Positions 46,770 to 57,242 of a DNA stretch of 64,000 bases are shown piece by piece (position 1 is the stretch's first letter; each line of letters opens with the position of its first letter). The position numbers and the translations under genes are program-made. The DNA lies in assembly GCA_964019695.1 (NCBI GenBank), contig OZ026520.1:34204620-34268619 (forward strand), read 5' to 3'. This DNA comes from Loripinus fragilis. Its lineage: Eukaryota; Mollusca; Bivalvia; Lucinida; Lucinidae. The notes beneath the pieces are model-generated. The model was not told the origin of the DNA and ran no database searches. It saw only the letters and a program-made list of their open reading frames with translations.

Positions 46770-46910
46770 TAAAACTATTTTCTTTATTTCTCATCCAAAA
46801 CATATGTTGTGGGTACTCAAAAGAACCGGCTCAATGAGACGGTTCTTTTGAGCACCCAAAACACATGTTAAAGTTGATGGGTAAGAAAATAATTACAATT
46901 TTAAGCTAAT
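46770..46910. repeat. Palindromic repeat family P, intact copy
   Basis: CATATGTTGTGGGTACTCAA, then GAACCGGC...GAGACGGTTC and TTTTGAGCACCCAAAACACA make a strong hairpin, with TTTCTTT.. and AAGAAAAT.. shoulders. Confidence 0.85.
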
Positions 46911-47311
46911 AAAATTTCCTTATCTGGATCTATGGACCGTCCAGAGGTTCCAGAGGAGGAGATAGCAATACATACAAATGGTAGGGGACAAAACTAAATG
47001 TGCTCTTGCGTGATCATTTTGTGTAGGAAAATTACTCAACACTTTTAGCCGGATTCCATCCAGAAGTTTAGGGAGGGATAACATAATGGGCAAAAAATTT
47101 GAAGGATAAAGGCAATCGCAATATAACTATGAATTCTTGGTTCAAAATTATTTATAGATTAAACATATTCAGTCAGTGTATGATGTAAATTATGCCTGTA
47201 CACCCAGCAAAGTGACAGATCAACATAGATGTCTGCTCTTTCTGATTAGAGTCGTTGATATAGATAAAGAAACTATAAGTCCTCAACTACTCAGTGACCA
47301 AACTTTTATCT
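46911..47311. other. No recognised feature
   Basis: Intergenic AT-rich sequence leading into a retroelement tail. Confidence 0.4.
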
Positions 47312-47475
47312 ATCTGGATTCACCTGCTGGGAAAGGGCTGACATCTTGGCTCTCGATTGTGATGTTTAATTGTCTTCTTTTCACTTTCCCATGTGGTATC
47401 CTGGGTCAGGTGTGGTACTTGATTGTATCGATTCATGATCTTTGCCCCCTTTCTTACTTATACATTGCGTCAATG
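47312..47475 (+). mobile_element. Retroelement 3' tail fragment (family T), copy 4
   Basis: CACCTGCTGGGAAAGGGCTG, ATCCTGGGTCAGGTGTGGTA and TTGATTGTATCGATTC match the other family T copies. The 106-codon open frame across it is not a gene. Confidence 0.8.
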
Positions 47476-47910
47476 TTTTTGTTAGCATTATACTAGATCT
47501 TCAAACAGTCAGTCTCGTTTGTGTGGTCCAAAATAGCCGGTGCCTTCTGTTGTATAAAAAGTGGGACTAAATACCATAAAAATAGATATTGATGAAAATT
47601 CTCTGATTTTCATTATAAGATATTTTCAACATGTCTAAGGCACACCATATCAATCTTAGTGTAAACCTCTCGTCTGATCCTCCCATTATCCTACTGGGTT
47701 ACTAGTTGCCTAAAAGATAATATAAAATAGGATCTTAGAGCATCAACAATAAAACATCGCACATCGTTCTTTGTCCATTCAGTAAAATATGTGTCAGTCT
47801 TTTGCTGTGTTTTGCTCGTGTTGATCTATAACTCTGTCTAAATGTAAACAACTGAATAAAATATATTTGTATACCATATGCGTTATAATATTGCTGCGTT
47901 GAATCACTAC

Positions 47911-48133
47911 TACTGTCTTGCTAACCAAAGGTGACAGTGACGTAATATATACTTTGATTTCAATTGCTAAGTAAACCACTAACGTGAACACTTCACTTGT
48001 GCTGACGCGAGTCGATAGATCACTTGTGCATTAATCCTATCAATACACAAGTGATCAATCGATCCTGTGTCCCTGATAACTATGTAATCAAATTTGACGT
48101 CACTGTCACTCTTGGCTGGCAGGGCAGTAAGTT
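47911..48133. mobile_element. Palindromic MITE, family V, copy 2
   Basis: Ends TACTGTCTTGCTAACCAAAG and complement-type GCCAGCCAAGAGTGACAGTG. The centre has ATCACTTGTGCATTAATCC...ACACAAGTGAT. Same family as 12809-13028. Confidence 0.83.
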
Positions 48134-48224
48134 ACTAATCCTTATCCTGCCAAGGTTTTGCCCTTAAAATGTTTTCTGCTTTTTTCCATCTACTGCATAT
48201 TCATATGCACTCCAAAATACCTTT

Positions 48225-48365
48225 ATTATTTTGACGAGGAAGAGAGAGCTGATTGCTTTGCTTTTATTGTCTTTCGGGTGTTTTGTTAATGTAAATGTTC
48301 TATGGCTCTTCCTCACGGTGCCATGGGTTGGTCTGCAGTTTATGATTGTGGTATTTCCTGATCAT
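48225..48365 (-). repeat. Interspersed repeat family K, fragment
   Basis: The minus strand carries CAGGAAATACCACAATCATA, CAGACCAACCCATGGCACCG, AAGAGCCATAGAACATTTAC and CAATCAGCTCTCTCTTCC. Confidence 0.75.
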
Positions 48366-48389
48366 ACTCACTTACGTTTTTACTATGAT

Positions 48390-48480
48390 AGCAAACACTA
48401 TGAACCCTGATCAGAATGCTCGCTCCTAAGGAGCAGTCTGATCAAGGTTCATATTGTATAGAGTAGAGGCGTCTAAAATA
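48390..48480. repeat. Hairpin repeat family H, copy 2
   Basis: AACCCTGATCAGAATGCTC..., CTCCTAAGGAG centre and TCTGATCAAGGTTC, with AGCAAACACTATG and ATTGTATAGAG shoulders. Related to 44018-44115. Confidence 0.7.
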
Positions 48481-48734
48481 CATAAGCAGATGAGAGTGAA
48501 GGACAATACCAGTCAGTATTCACGCAAGAGGATTCAGACAGTACCATTCCAGACCCAGACGGTGACCCTTTCTCAATCTGACTATGTATCAATTTACTGT
48601 CAGCAAGGAAGGCGTGAGGAAGCTTTAACCAGAAAAGCAACCCACCGAAAGCTTCAGGCCAGACATGATTCCAGCACGGTTATTTAAGGGATGGGCAGGA
48701 GACCTTGCTCTGATCTTTGCTATTATCTTCAACA

Positions 48735-49960
48735 AAGTAAGTAGGGTGCAGAGATCAGGAATCGATACAATCAAGTACCACACATGACCAAGGATACCAA
48801 TGGGAAAGTGACAAACTCACAGTAAGACACCATAAATGAGATCCAAGAGGTCAGCCTTTTCGCAGCGAGTGACCACAAGGCACATATAAACAGACGCGCA
48901 CAATGGCATAGCAAACACAAGACAGAAAAAAAACGTAAAAGATCCACAAAAGAAGCACCGCCTTTGAACGCTCAGTAAAATATTTTACTGGAGGGCTTAA
49001 AACGGTTTCACGGCGCCAACCTTACACTTAATTCAGATGTGGATCAAGATATTTGGTTTGCATGAAAGACTCTAACTTATAATTGAATCATCTCCCAGAA
49101 CATATAAATCAAGATATAATAAGGAGATAAAGCAAAGATAAGGCCTCAACAGTAATTAAAACTGAATAACAGAGCAAAAGAAATCCAACAGGTAAGCCGG
49201 GTAGGCCCGTCAATCAGCCAAAGCATCAGGTCCCTACCATCTCATCAATACATAAGTCTTTGAATGGGAACCATCATAAAGTCTGAAGTCTGACCCAGCG
49301 GCGTGCAATCAAAGAGGAAAGTAAAGTTGTCAACCGTGATTGGGTTGACCACCAAGCATGCAGACTGTTGCAATACATTATTGTTATAGCCAATTACCTT
49401 TTTTACAATGGGAAATTATTTTAATGAACTGCGTTGAAAATTATTAGAGCCAACAATCTTCTTCAAGTTTTACACCAAATCACCATAGAATGCAGGTTCC
49501 GAAAGTCCTTGGAGCAAGAGAGATTTAACTCCGACTTGGAATTAAGATATTAAATCATTGTATCGTCTATAAAATTTAGAAAAGGTTTTGCAAAGTTTAT
49601 GATATCGATAGCCTTGTTTAAGAAGTTTCTGAGTTAACAATCTATTGCCAGTGTTGAAGTCAGTAGCATAGCTAGATGCTCTAGCAAAACGAATGAGCTG
49701 AGAGATATAGACTCCGTAGGATATAGAGCGAGGAACATCACCATCAAAAATGGGTGATTTACAATGTCAAAATCAAAGTCGTCACGTTTATCATAAATTT
49801 GGGTAGAAACAATATCATTAGAAATGGACAAATGCAAGTCTAAAAATGCAGCTTCGGTATCAGAGGTACTGGCTTTATTAAGCTGGAGCTCAGAGGGGTA
49901 TATTTGACTAACCATATTGTCAAAATAAACAGAAGAATGTAAAACAGCCAACGTCTCTGC
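48735..49960 (-). mobile_element. 5'-truncated retroelement with degenerate coding end and 3' tail (family T, longest copy)
   Basis: Coding remnant at 49320-49960, minus strand: FDNMVSQIYPSELQLNK, DTEAAFLDLHLSISNDIVST, IYDKRDDFDFDIVN, then a frame change, LTQKLLKQGYRYHKLCKTFS, stop, VGVKSLLLQGLSEPAFYGDL, stop, QQSACLVVNPITV. This is the C-terminal part of a reverse-transcriptase-bearing element of a kind widespread in invertebrates (recalled). I cannot tell whether it is LINE or Penelope-like. It is followed by the family T tail to 48735, which explains the tail-only fragments elsewhere. Non-functional. Confidence 0.75.
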
Positions 49961-49964
49961 GGTG

Positions 49965-51092
49965 TTCCAGAAAAGCCAGCGATACGACCTAGCCAATTAT
50001 CGCCCTGTTTCTTTGACCTGTCTTTGCTGTAAGGTGCTGGAACAATGCAAATCAGTTAGCAATGTCATAAAGCATGCGGACAAGTACAACAGTTCTCTCC
50101 AACTGCCAGCATTGATTTCCGTGCCAGAAGAAGTTGCGAAACTCTTCAGCATGCATTATCCTCCACATTTGACAAGGGCGTACAGACAGACATGGTCGTC
50201 TTAGGCTCAGTACTGGGGCCCTTGATATTCATGCTATTCATTAACGACCTACCAGACAAGATCATATCCAAGACGCGTTTGTTTGCAGATGACTGCATAG
50301 TATACAGACCAATATATGACCATAGTGACTGTGCCGTCCTACAGCAAGACCTTGATGCTTTGGCAGAGTTGGAAAACAAGTGGGGCTTGGAATTCCATCT
50401 TCAGAAATGCAGTGTACTGAGAGTATCAAGATCCAGACCCCCCATCAGTCACCCCTACAAGCTGAAAGGACACATCCTGATTACTGAAAATACAACTAAG
50501 TACCTGGGCGTTGACCTCCAGACAGCTCTATCTTGGAAGACACACATAGACAGAATCTCCAAGAAGACCAACAACATGCTCATGTTCTTAAGACGCACCC
50601 TCAGGTCCCGCCTCAGGTCTTGTAGTGAGGACACCAAAGCCAACGCCAACTTCAGTATGGTCCGCTCAAACTTGGAATACCGATCGTCTGTTTGGAACCC
50701 ACACCAGAAGGATCAGATACTCAAACTAGAGATGATTCAAAGAAGAGATGCCCAGTACACATCAAACCGATGCAGGAACACCAGCAGCGTATTTTCGATC
50801 ACCTTCAATGGGAGTCTCTTGAATCAAGGCGTTCCAAAATTCAACTGACCCTTTTGTACAAAATTGTCAATGGTATGATAGACATACCAGCAGACGAGCA
50901 CCTAACCAAAGGAGCATCCAGGACAAGATCTGCACATTCGAAGAAGTACAGACAGTACCGTACATCTACAGATTCAATTAGATACAGTTTTTACCCTGCA
51001 CCATCCCTTTGTGGAGTTCTCTTCTAGCATCTGTTACTGAGGTCCCGTCTTTGGTATCCTTCAAGAAGGGGCTGACTCCAGTTTCCTTCTAA
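49965..51092 (+). pseudogene. Broken reverse transcriptase of the 49965-51445 element
   Basis: Frames shift several times. The start reads YDLANYRPVSLTCLCCKVLE, then VIKHADKYN, then VQTDMVVLGSVLGPLIFMLF. The last join lacks the stretch that normally carries the first catalytic Asp and following palm strands, so an internal deletion has occurred. After it come INDLPDKI, the FADD catalytic box (residues LFADDCIVY), KYLGVDLQTALSWKTHID and later SLESRRSKIQLTLLYKIVNG. Without the first catalytic motif it cannot be active. Confidence 0.85.
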
Positions 51093-51445
51093 AATGTTAA
51101 GGGTCCACTTGTCTAGTAACTCATCAAGTTAGGGAGCTGTGCTGTCGGGGTCGTAAGGCCCTGGTACCGCCACGTAAGGCAGAACGGTCTGTGACTGATT
51201 CAAAAGCAATAGGGAAAACTTTTTTCCTACTATCTTTCACTATTAAGTATTTTATTTTGATTATCATATCACTCTCTATTATATTATCATAGTTATTTTC
51301 ATTATTAATTTACAATCTTCTTTCTGCCTATCTTCTCTTATTTTTCATCTTTCTAGCGCTACAAATAGAAGTCAATCCGTTGAGTAATAGTCAAATTTGG
51401 CGGTTCAGCGTAGAGATGTAGATGTAGAAGTGGATTGCCGCGGTC
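49965..51445 (+). mobile_element. Non-LTR retrotransposon fragment, 5' truncated and internally deleted
   Basis: Begins in the reverse-transcriptase N-terminal region (YDLANYRPVSLTC) immediately beside the oppositely oriented retroelement at 48735-49960. It continues through the palm and thumb, a stop at about 51090, a ~350-bp 3' region and a GTAGATGTAGATGTAGAAG tail. Insertion ends could not be fixed. Confidence 0.8.
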
Positions 51446-51474
51446 TAGTACCATAAGTTTCTATTTTCAGGTAC

Positions 51475-51660
51475 AATGCAGAACACGTGTAGACGGACGA
51501 CGGAGGGACGAGCGGATGGATGGATGGGCGGTTGGGTGGGTGGGTGGGTGAGTGGGTGGATGGATGGATAGCGACGTTGTGCGCAAAACGGGAGTCGCAA
51601 TAAACATTCTTACTAGTAGGCCTTGGGCTGGCTATAGACCCCCTCCCCCCCCCCCCCAGG
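51475..51660. repeat. GGATG/GGGTG minisatellite and C-run
   Basis: GACGGACGACGG, then GGATGGATGGATGGGCGGTT and GGGTGGGTGGGTGGGTG at about 51505-51570. A run of C with one T interruption is near 51640-51658. Confidence 0.9.
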
Positions 51661-51764
51661 GGGAATTTTGTACACTATGATTTTCTAAAACTACATTTTA
51701 TAAGACACAAAATAAAAGATGTTAGCCCTCTAAGAGTGGCAGCGTTAACGTGTAACATTACGTT

Positions 51765-52420
51765 ATATACGTTGCCCCCCGAAATAGCATTAAACGTCCC
51801 TGATAATGTCTCAACCATGACATGTTCGTACATATTTGCATGCTAAAACAGGTTTATGAACTTCTTATAACAGTTACATATTTAAGTATTAATTTTATAA
51901 ATGTCTTGTGTTATTTCCGTTGTTTACGTTACTTAGTGTTTCAAACCTGTCTTATTTCTGAGTATCAGTATGGTAGTTATTGACTATACGTGTATTACAT
52001 CTGTCTCAGAATATAGCAAATCTATAAGAATGTTACTTGAATGAATTGAAGTTCCTTATTATGGTCGCTTACACTACTTTTCAGGCCCACGTTACGTATG
52101 TTACCCTCATAATAGCATTAAACATTCAAGCTAATGTCTCTAACAAGCCCTGTTTACATGTATACTTATTTGCATGCTGGCACAGGTTTATGTGCTTCTT
52201 TTAAAAAGGTTACCTATTGTAAGTATTCATTTTATAAATACCTTGAGCTTTAACTGTTATATGTGTTACCAAATGATACATAAGCTATTCTGAGTATATG
52301 TATAGCAGTTGTTGACTATACATGTATTAAGTCTGTCAGTGAATTTAGAAAATTTATAAGGCTGAAATAAATTGAAGTTCCTTATTAATTTATGGTGATT
52401 TAAACTATTATTACAGTGTG
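51765..52420. repeat. Direct tandem duplication, ~325-bp unit, two diverged copies
   Basis: Copy 1 runs at about 51765-52085 and copy 2 at about 52093-52420. Shared ordered blocks: ATAGCATTAAACRT, TTTGCATGCTRRMACAGGTT, TAAGTATTMATTTTATAAAT, GTTGACTATACRTGTATTA and AATTGAAGTTCCTTATTA. Identity is moderate. Non-coding. Confidence 0.87.
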
Positions 52421-52931
52421 ATCTATCAACCTTCGCTGTTTGCTCACATAAACAGTAGACACGTTTGTACCATGCATTCAAATCAGAAGTTCTGAAAGAC
52501 AGTCACTGTGAAACAGTTCAGTTCTGGGCAAGGTCAGATGGTGTTGACACTGATTAGGGCTACAAGGAAAACAACTTTGAATTGCATGTCAGCTCTACCT
52601 GTATGCCTTGTTCCCAATGTTCATTGCACACGATCACATCAACAACGCACAATATGTACCTGTGTAACTGATTACACTCATAGATGTGTCTGATACACAT
52701 CGCAAATGCAAAGAACTACTGGAACAAAACGGGTTTAGTGTGTGACAATCATTGGTTCTTTGCTTGAGAATCGAAATGCTTTTAAAATAACTACATGTAT
52801 CAGGCAAACAATAAACCCTGTGCCAAGTCAAAGGAGGTATTTTAGGCATCGGCAGCTAGAAATACGCTTCGTAATACAAATGGAATGGTGTATTACTCAT
52901 CACATCAGAGCTCAAAATGTTGAAACAACTC
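52421..52931. other. No recognised feature
   Basis: Short overlapping open frames on both strands without domains. Confidence 0.4.
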
Positions 52932-53106
52932 TGTGACGTCTGTGAGGGTTGAACCCACGAATGCGACGTGCGCGCCTAGCACTGCAACGTCTGACGTCCT
53001 TAACCATTACACCATCCAGGCATCTAAAAAAGGATGCTCAAAAAGCGTATATAACGGCGCCAGGCGCTGCAGTACACTCCGTATAGGGGTTCTTTGAGTT
53101 ATGCTT
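52932..53106 (-). repeat. tRNA-like SINE unit, copy 1 of a local duplication
   Basis: The minus strand of 52932-53022 reads ATGCCTGGATGGTGTAATGG, an A-box-like block, then GTGGGTTCAACCCTCAC, a B-box-like block. The ends do not form an acceptor stem, so this is a tRNA-derived repeat and not a working tRNA. It is followed by TATATAACGGCGCCAGGCGC and ACTCCGTATAGGGGTTCT, shared with copy 2. Confidence 0.78.
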
Positions 53107-53199
53107 ATTTTCTGCGATGAATTATGATATTTCTCTCAGTCTGTAGTATGACACTTGTCTTTTTGACCACAGTGGAGACATAATCCATATAAATATTTT

Positions 53200-53370
53200 G
53201 ACGTCTGTGAGGGTTGAACCCACGAATGCGGCGTGCGCGCCTAGCACTGCAACGTCTGACGCCCTTAACCATTACACCATCGAGGCTTCCAAAAAGGATG
53301 CTCAAATAGCGTATATAACGGCGCCAGACGCTGCAGTACACTCCGTATAGGGGTTCTATGAGTTATGCTT
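53200..53370 (-). repeat. tRNA-like SINE unit, copy 2 of a local duplication
   Basis: Nearly identical to 52932-53106, 268 bp further on, including the TATAACGGCGCCAGACGCTG tail. The intervening 94 bp is not duplicated in what can be seen. The small number of differences suggests a recent duplication or gene conversion. Confidence 0.8.
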
Positions 53371-54108
53371 ACTTAGAAGTTATAACCAATTTGGAATTCT
53401 TGCATGGGAATTCGTTATGTGAAGCTGTTTGAAGCCGCAAAAACCATGTTCAAATCATGAGATTCACGTGCTGTTTGAACATGGCTTTTACTTGAAAAGC
53501 CTAAACTGGGCCCTGATTTGCGTGCATGACGTTACACTGGAATGCGTTGCGGCCGTGACTGATCATTACGCCTATGCTTTTGTTCGCAAAAACGTTGCAC
53601 GCGTATATATGACGTTGAGACGTCGTAATGACGTTCGAAAGTTGCCGCTGACGCCATTCTTTTTTTTTTTGAGAAATCAAGTGTAAGAAAAGGGAGATTT
53701 AATGTTAAAGCGACGTTTTCAGCGCGGTTATGCTGAAATCAGGTAAAATATGCAAGAATAACGATCACACATTTTTGTTTCACTGCATTAACACTTGCGG
53801 GGTACCTCTGACGATGTTTGAACACTCGGCCTAACGGCCTTGTGTTGAAACAGCTTCCTCGGGACCCGGCAAATGTAAATGCATGAAAACAACATGTGTG
53901 ATCCCTATAATTGCACTTTTCTGAATACTTAAAAAAATGTTTATTTACAAATATTTTGTAGGGTAATGTATGTAAAAGGCTGTTACAGCTTCACGCTGCC
54001 ATTGTCAGAGGGCTAACATGTTGCAAAAACCTTGCAAGACATTGGGCTTCAAAGAAAAATATGTTCTACAAAATTTCGGGAGGGAGGGGGATAAACGCAA
54101 TCCAGTGC
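53371..54108. other. No recognised gene; one short palindrome
   Basis: An 85-codon open frame at 53429-53686 has no domain. CCATGTTCAAATCATGAGATT... and TTTGAACATGG at 53445-53490 form a short inverted pair. Confidence 0.4.
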
Positions 54109-54109
54109 A

Positions 54110-54192
54110 AACTCCCCAACAGTGGCAACTTCCTTTCAGTAGAAATTGTTTTCTGAAGGTCTCTGAACCGGAAGTACACCGCTTTGGGGAGT
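54110..54192. mobile_element. Left and main part of a small AAACTCCCC-ended repeat, split by the LINE
   Basis: AAACTCCCCAACAGTGG on the left and CCGCTTTGGGGAGT on the right (its inverted end), about 85 bp in all, with CTCTGAACCGGAAGTACACC inside. The last two bases (TT) lie beyond the LINE at 56640. The internal block is repeated at 63199-63248. ACCGGAAGT matches the ETS-factor consensus (known), so it may once have carried promoter activity (inference). Confidence 0.7.
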
Positions 54193-56631
54193 AGTAGTAG
54201 TAGTAGTAGTAGTGTATAAATTCTCCCAGTCAAGGGACACCTTCTTTCGAAGTGGTCTTCTTAAGTCAATACTTCAAATGCCCGTCACCCTGTGTTTACT
54301 TTGAAAAATGCCCAATGAATTAATGTCTCATGCTGGTGTGTGCCTCGGTACATCTACCCGGTTGCATTTCTTTCTATTTCTTTTGGGGATAAGGGAGAGC
54401 CTACTGTATCGTTCGGTGTGGAGACTGTGACAAAGACGTCTGGTTTGCATATCGAGGTCTCTATATGAGGTTTGACGGACGGTGGCATCAGAACTACTGA
54501 AGAAGAAGCTACTGTCCAATATCAGTTGAAGTAACTGTTCACGCTCCAGCGGGCGGTCCAACAGCTCATAGGCAATACGGAGTATAGCATCCAGCGCAGG
54601 TCGTCTTACTGGTTCCAGTACTGTACAGTCCAAGATGAAGTGTTCAAGGGTCTCTTCGGCTTGATGGCAAATCTGGCAGGTAGCATCGATCTCATTCTGG
54701 TTGAAACGTACTCTGTTGACCTGTAGGATGTAGGTCCCTGTAACTATCTTCAGCTTAGTATGTACTCTAGGAACGTCACTCACACAGCCTATATTCTGTA
54801 TCAATGGGTGCTTCTTGCCTGGCCAATAACTGGATACACACAGAAATTCCAGACTACTGTAGAAGGAAGCTCTCCACTTGAGATTGTCTACCCAGTACGT
54901 ATAGACGGCCTTATGCACTACACTTTTCCATTGTCCTTTAGAAGGAGGGCAGTCCAGAACTGTGTATGGGTCCGGTAAACTGTATTTCACACATAGTTTT
55001 CTGATATCAATGAACCAGCTGTTTCCACCATATGCTTTGATACTAAGTTGTCTTCTAGCTACACTTTTCTCAACAGACGATTCATCAAGACGAGAAACAC
55101 TGCCAAACAAACCAAGGGCTCTGGTGTGTATAATTGCTTCCACTGGAAGTGCTCCGGCTATAATATATATGGCTGGGTCTGCTACATTCTGGGGTAATGA
55201 AAGTATCTGTTTGATGAACTTTTTATGAACTCTATCCAGCTTGTCCAAGTAGACTCCTGTAGGAAGAACAACCTCCAGACCATAGACAAGAATAGGAATA
55301 ACATATGTTTGGAGAAGATGGATGGAAGTATCAGGATCTAGACCATTCTCGCCATGCAGGCCAGCCCCCATCAGGCTATGGACAGTTCTTCTAGCCTTCT
55401 TGATGTTCTCCTGTACTGCCGACTCTTGGCTATTGGCTGAGCGCATAATCCCCATGTGCATGGTTTGTGTCACAACTGGCATGGCCTTGTCAGCTACCAT
55501 AATCCGAATATCACTGTCTGGTTTTTCTGCTGCTTTGGACGGGACTGGCAACACAACACTTTTGTCAGGCTGTATTAAGAATTCCTCCATAATACTGTAA
55601 TCCTCAGCAGTAGATACCTGAGATTGGAGAGGAGGTAACTCTTCACTCATAGGGGCTGAGTCATCGGCACACGTGGGAACAGTACAGCAAATCTCGCCTA
55701 TATGGTATCCACCCTCAACAACGGCAATCCAATTGATGCTCCCATCCTGGTAAACTTTATATAGGTCCGTACTTAACCCCCCCCCCCCCTGGCGAACCCC
55801 CTGCTTAATACGAAATATATCTGAAACAGCGCCTTCCCACTTCACTGCTGTAGTGCCTCCATCGTGTAGGGACTGGATTAAAAGCCAGGTGGCACCATCA
55901 ATACCAATGTGATAAAGTTTCCTTAGAAGACTGTCGTGGTTGACTACATCAAACGCAGATTTTGCATCCAAGAATGCAATATAGAGTGGCTTTCGCTTGT
56001 CACGCTGCTCGCGGATGGCCTCTTCCAAGATCAAGGAACAGTTCATCGGTGATGAGTTCTTTGTAAATCCTCTCTGTAGTGCACTCTGGTTAGCATTGAT
56101 AATTGGCTGGATCTTCTTTCTAAGCACGGCCTCTAGAATCTTTGTAATAACTGGGAGAATAGTGATTCCTCTATAGTTCTTTGCCTCTGTATTTAAGCCC
56201 TTCCTCTTGTATACAGGAGTTAAAACACCAAGTTTGAGTGATTCTGGGATCTTGCCAAACGTAAATAGTTGATTGATGATTCTGGTTAAAAACTCAAGTA
56301 GGACTTTGCCGCCATACAGAATATGCTCTGCCACAATGCCATAGATATCTGCTGCTTTGTTTTTATTCAAGGACGAGATCGCCTCCTTCACTTCGGGAAC
56401 TGTGATGGTCTCAATATTGGTGGGACTATTCGCCATATGTGTACAGATGTCAAAGATCTCCAGCATCTCAGTCTTTACCAGTTGCTTATAGGCGTGATCT
56501 TTTCTCAAAGTATCATTCGGTGTGGCCAGTTTACTAAAATGCTCCCTCCATCTGAGGATGTGCTGTATGTAGAATCACCAACATTCAACTCATTCACACA
56601 AATATGAATGTTTGAATCCAGTGGCCTATAG
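54193..56631 (-). mobile_element. 5'-truncated non-LTR retrotransposon (LINE) with 8-bp target-site duplication
   Basis: TGGGGAGT flanks it at 54185-54192 and 56632-56639. The 3' end of the element (low coordinates) has a (CTA)n microsatellite tail of about 23 bp at 54193-54215, in place of poly(A). The 5' end stops within the region just before the reverse-transcriptase domain, with no endonuclease, as expected of incomplete reverse transcription. The intact reverse-transcriptase frame and clear flanking duplication point to a young insertion. Confidence 0.93.
54328..56508 (-). CDS. Reverse transcriptase of a LINE (726 codons, N-terminally truncated)
   Basis: Copies element RNA into DNA at the target site in intact LINEs. 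The frame stays open upstream of the Met to about 56555 (WREHFSKLATPND), so this Met is internal and the endonuclease half is missing. Finger region LTPVYKRKG at about 97-104 and NYRGITILPV at 111-120. Palm motif FLDAKSAFD with D181 and D187, GVRQGG at 237-242, catalytic ADD at 281-283 (TCADDSAP, a Cys replacing the usual aromatic residue before ADD). C-terminal zinc-like CQICHQAEETLEHFILDC with C611, C614, H623, C628. A C-run near 55780-55790 adds an unusual Gly stretch in the palm. Recognised as non-LTR. The clade is not assigned. Probably inactive for lack of the endonuclease. Confidence 0.93.
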   Translation of the reverse strand: MRKDHAYKQLVKTEMLEIFDICTHMANSPTNIETITVPEVKEAISSLNKNKAADIYGIVAEHILYGGKVLLEFLTRIINQLFTFGKIPESLKLGVLTPVYKRKGLNTEAKNYRGITILPVITKILEAVLRKKIQPIINANQSALQRGFTKNSSPMNCSLILEEAIREQRDKRKPLYIAFLDAKSAFDVVNHDSLLRKLYHIGIDGATWLLIQSLHDGGTTAVKWEGAVSDIFRIKQGVRQGGGGLSTDLYKVYQDGSINWIAVVEGGYHIGEICCTVPTCADDSAPMSEELPPLQSQVSTAEDYSIMEEFLIQPDKSVVLPVPSKAAEKPDSDIRIMVADKAMPVVTQTMHMGIMRSANSQESAVQENIKKARRTVHSLMGAGLHGENGLDPDTSIHLLQTYVIPILVYGLEVVLPTGVYLDKLDRVHKKFIKQILSLPQNVADPAIYIIAGALPVEAIIHTRALGLFGSVSRLDESSVEKSVARRQLSIKAYGGNSWFIDIRKLCVKYSLPDPYTVLDCPPSKGQWKSVVHKAVYTYWVDNLKWRASFYSSLEFLCVSSYWPGKKHPLIQNIGCVSDVPRVHTKLKIVTGTYILQVNRVRFNQNEIDATCQICHQAEETLEHFILDCTVLEPVRRPALDAILRIAYELLDRPLEREQLLQLILDSSFFFSSSDATVRQTSYRDLDMQTRRLCHSLHTERYSRLSLIPKRNRKKCNRVDVPRHTPA

Positions 56632-56900
56632 TGGGGAGTTTACGGCACGCCGACGGTTACGGGTAATAACCCATCACATCTCAATACAAACTCCCCAACA
56701 GTGGCAACTTCAGTAGAAATAGACCACTGCCGCAATGCGTCATTTGACCCCGAGGTCACGCATAAATAGTACGTAGGCGGATTGATTTCTAGCGAAAAAG
56801 GCCAGCTTCACGTGCGTTCTTGACAACACAAGTTAAACAAAGATGGCGGCCCCGGATAGCATCTGTGCCGCTTCACTTTTTTGACTGCGAATTATTTGAA
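56632..56900 (+). promoter_or_regulatory. GGGGAGTTT...AAACTCCCC repeat followed by an AAGATGGCGGC block
   Basis: GTGGGGAGTTT at 56631 and AAACTCCCCAACAGTGG at 56691 form a 68-bp inverted pair. CAACTTC..AGTAGAAAT repeats the block at 54126. Further on, AAGATGGCGGCC at about 56840 exactly matches the known YY1 promoter consensus AAGATGGCGGC, but the frame from that ATG closes after 13 codons. It could be a relic promoter/first exon. Weak support. Confidence 0.3.
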
Positions 56901-57154
56901 GTTTAAAGATTAAACATTAGTCAAGCTTGCATATTTGATTATTTCTGATACAGAGGAGTTTATAACACGCCTCGTTTAGTCCAAAACACAGTCAAATTCC
57001 CAAATTAGCACACCCAGGCTGTCTCTGACCCAGTAGGCAGTATGCATGCCCATGGATCGAGACGAGAGCACAGCAGTACCCTAATAAATAATGAAGAAAA
57101 GCTGTCTTTATTAGATTGTCTTCGATTCAACCAATTATGACCAATCATCATCAC

Positions 57155-57242
57155 ATAGATAGATAGATACATAGATTAAATAGATAGATAGATAGTTGAT
57201 AGATAGATAGAAAGATAGATAGATAGATAGATAGAAAGATAA
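57155..57242. repeat. (GATA)n microsatellite, imperfect
   Basis: Repeated AGATAGAT with AAAG and TTGAT interruptions. Confidence 0.95.

Noticed and set aside
52932..53022. Functional tRNA gene
   Set aside because: A- and B-box-like blocks are present, but the ends do not pair as an acceptor stem and the arms do not fold as a cloverleaf. SINE heads at 5583, 42339, 45647, 41403 and 62156 were rejected as tRNAs for the same reason.
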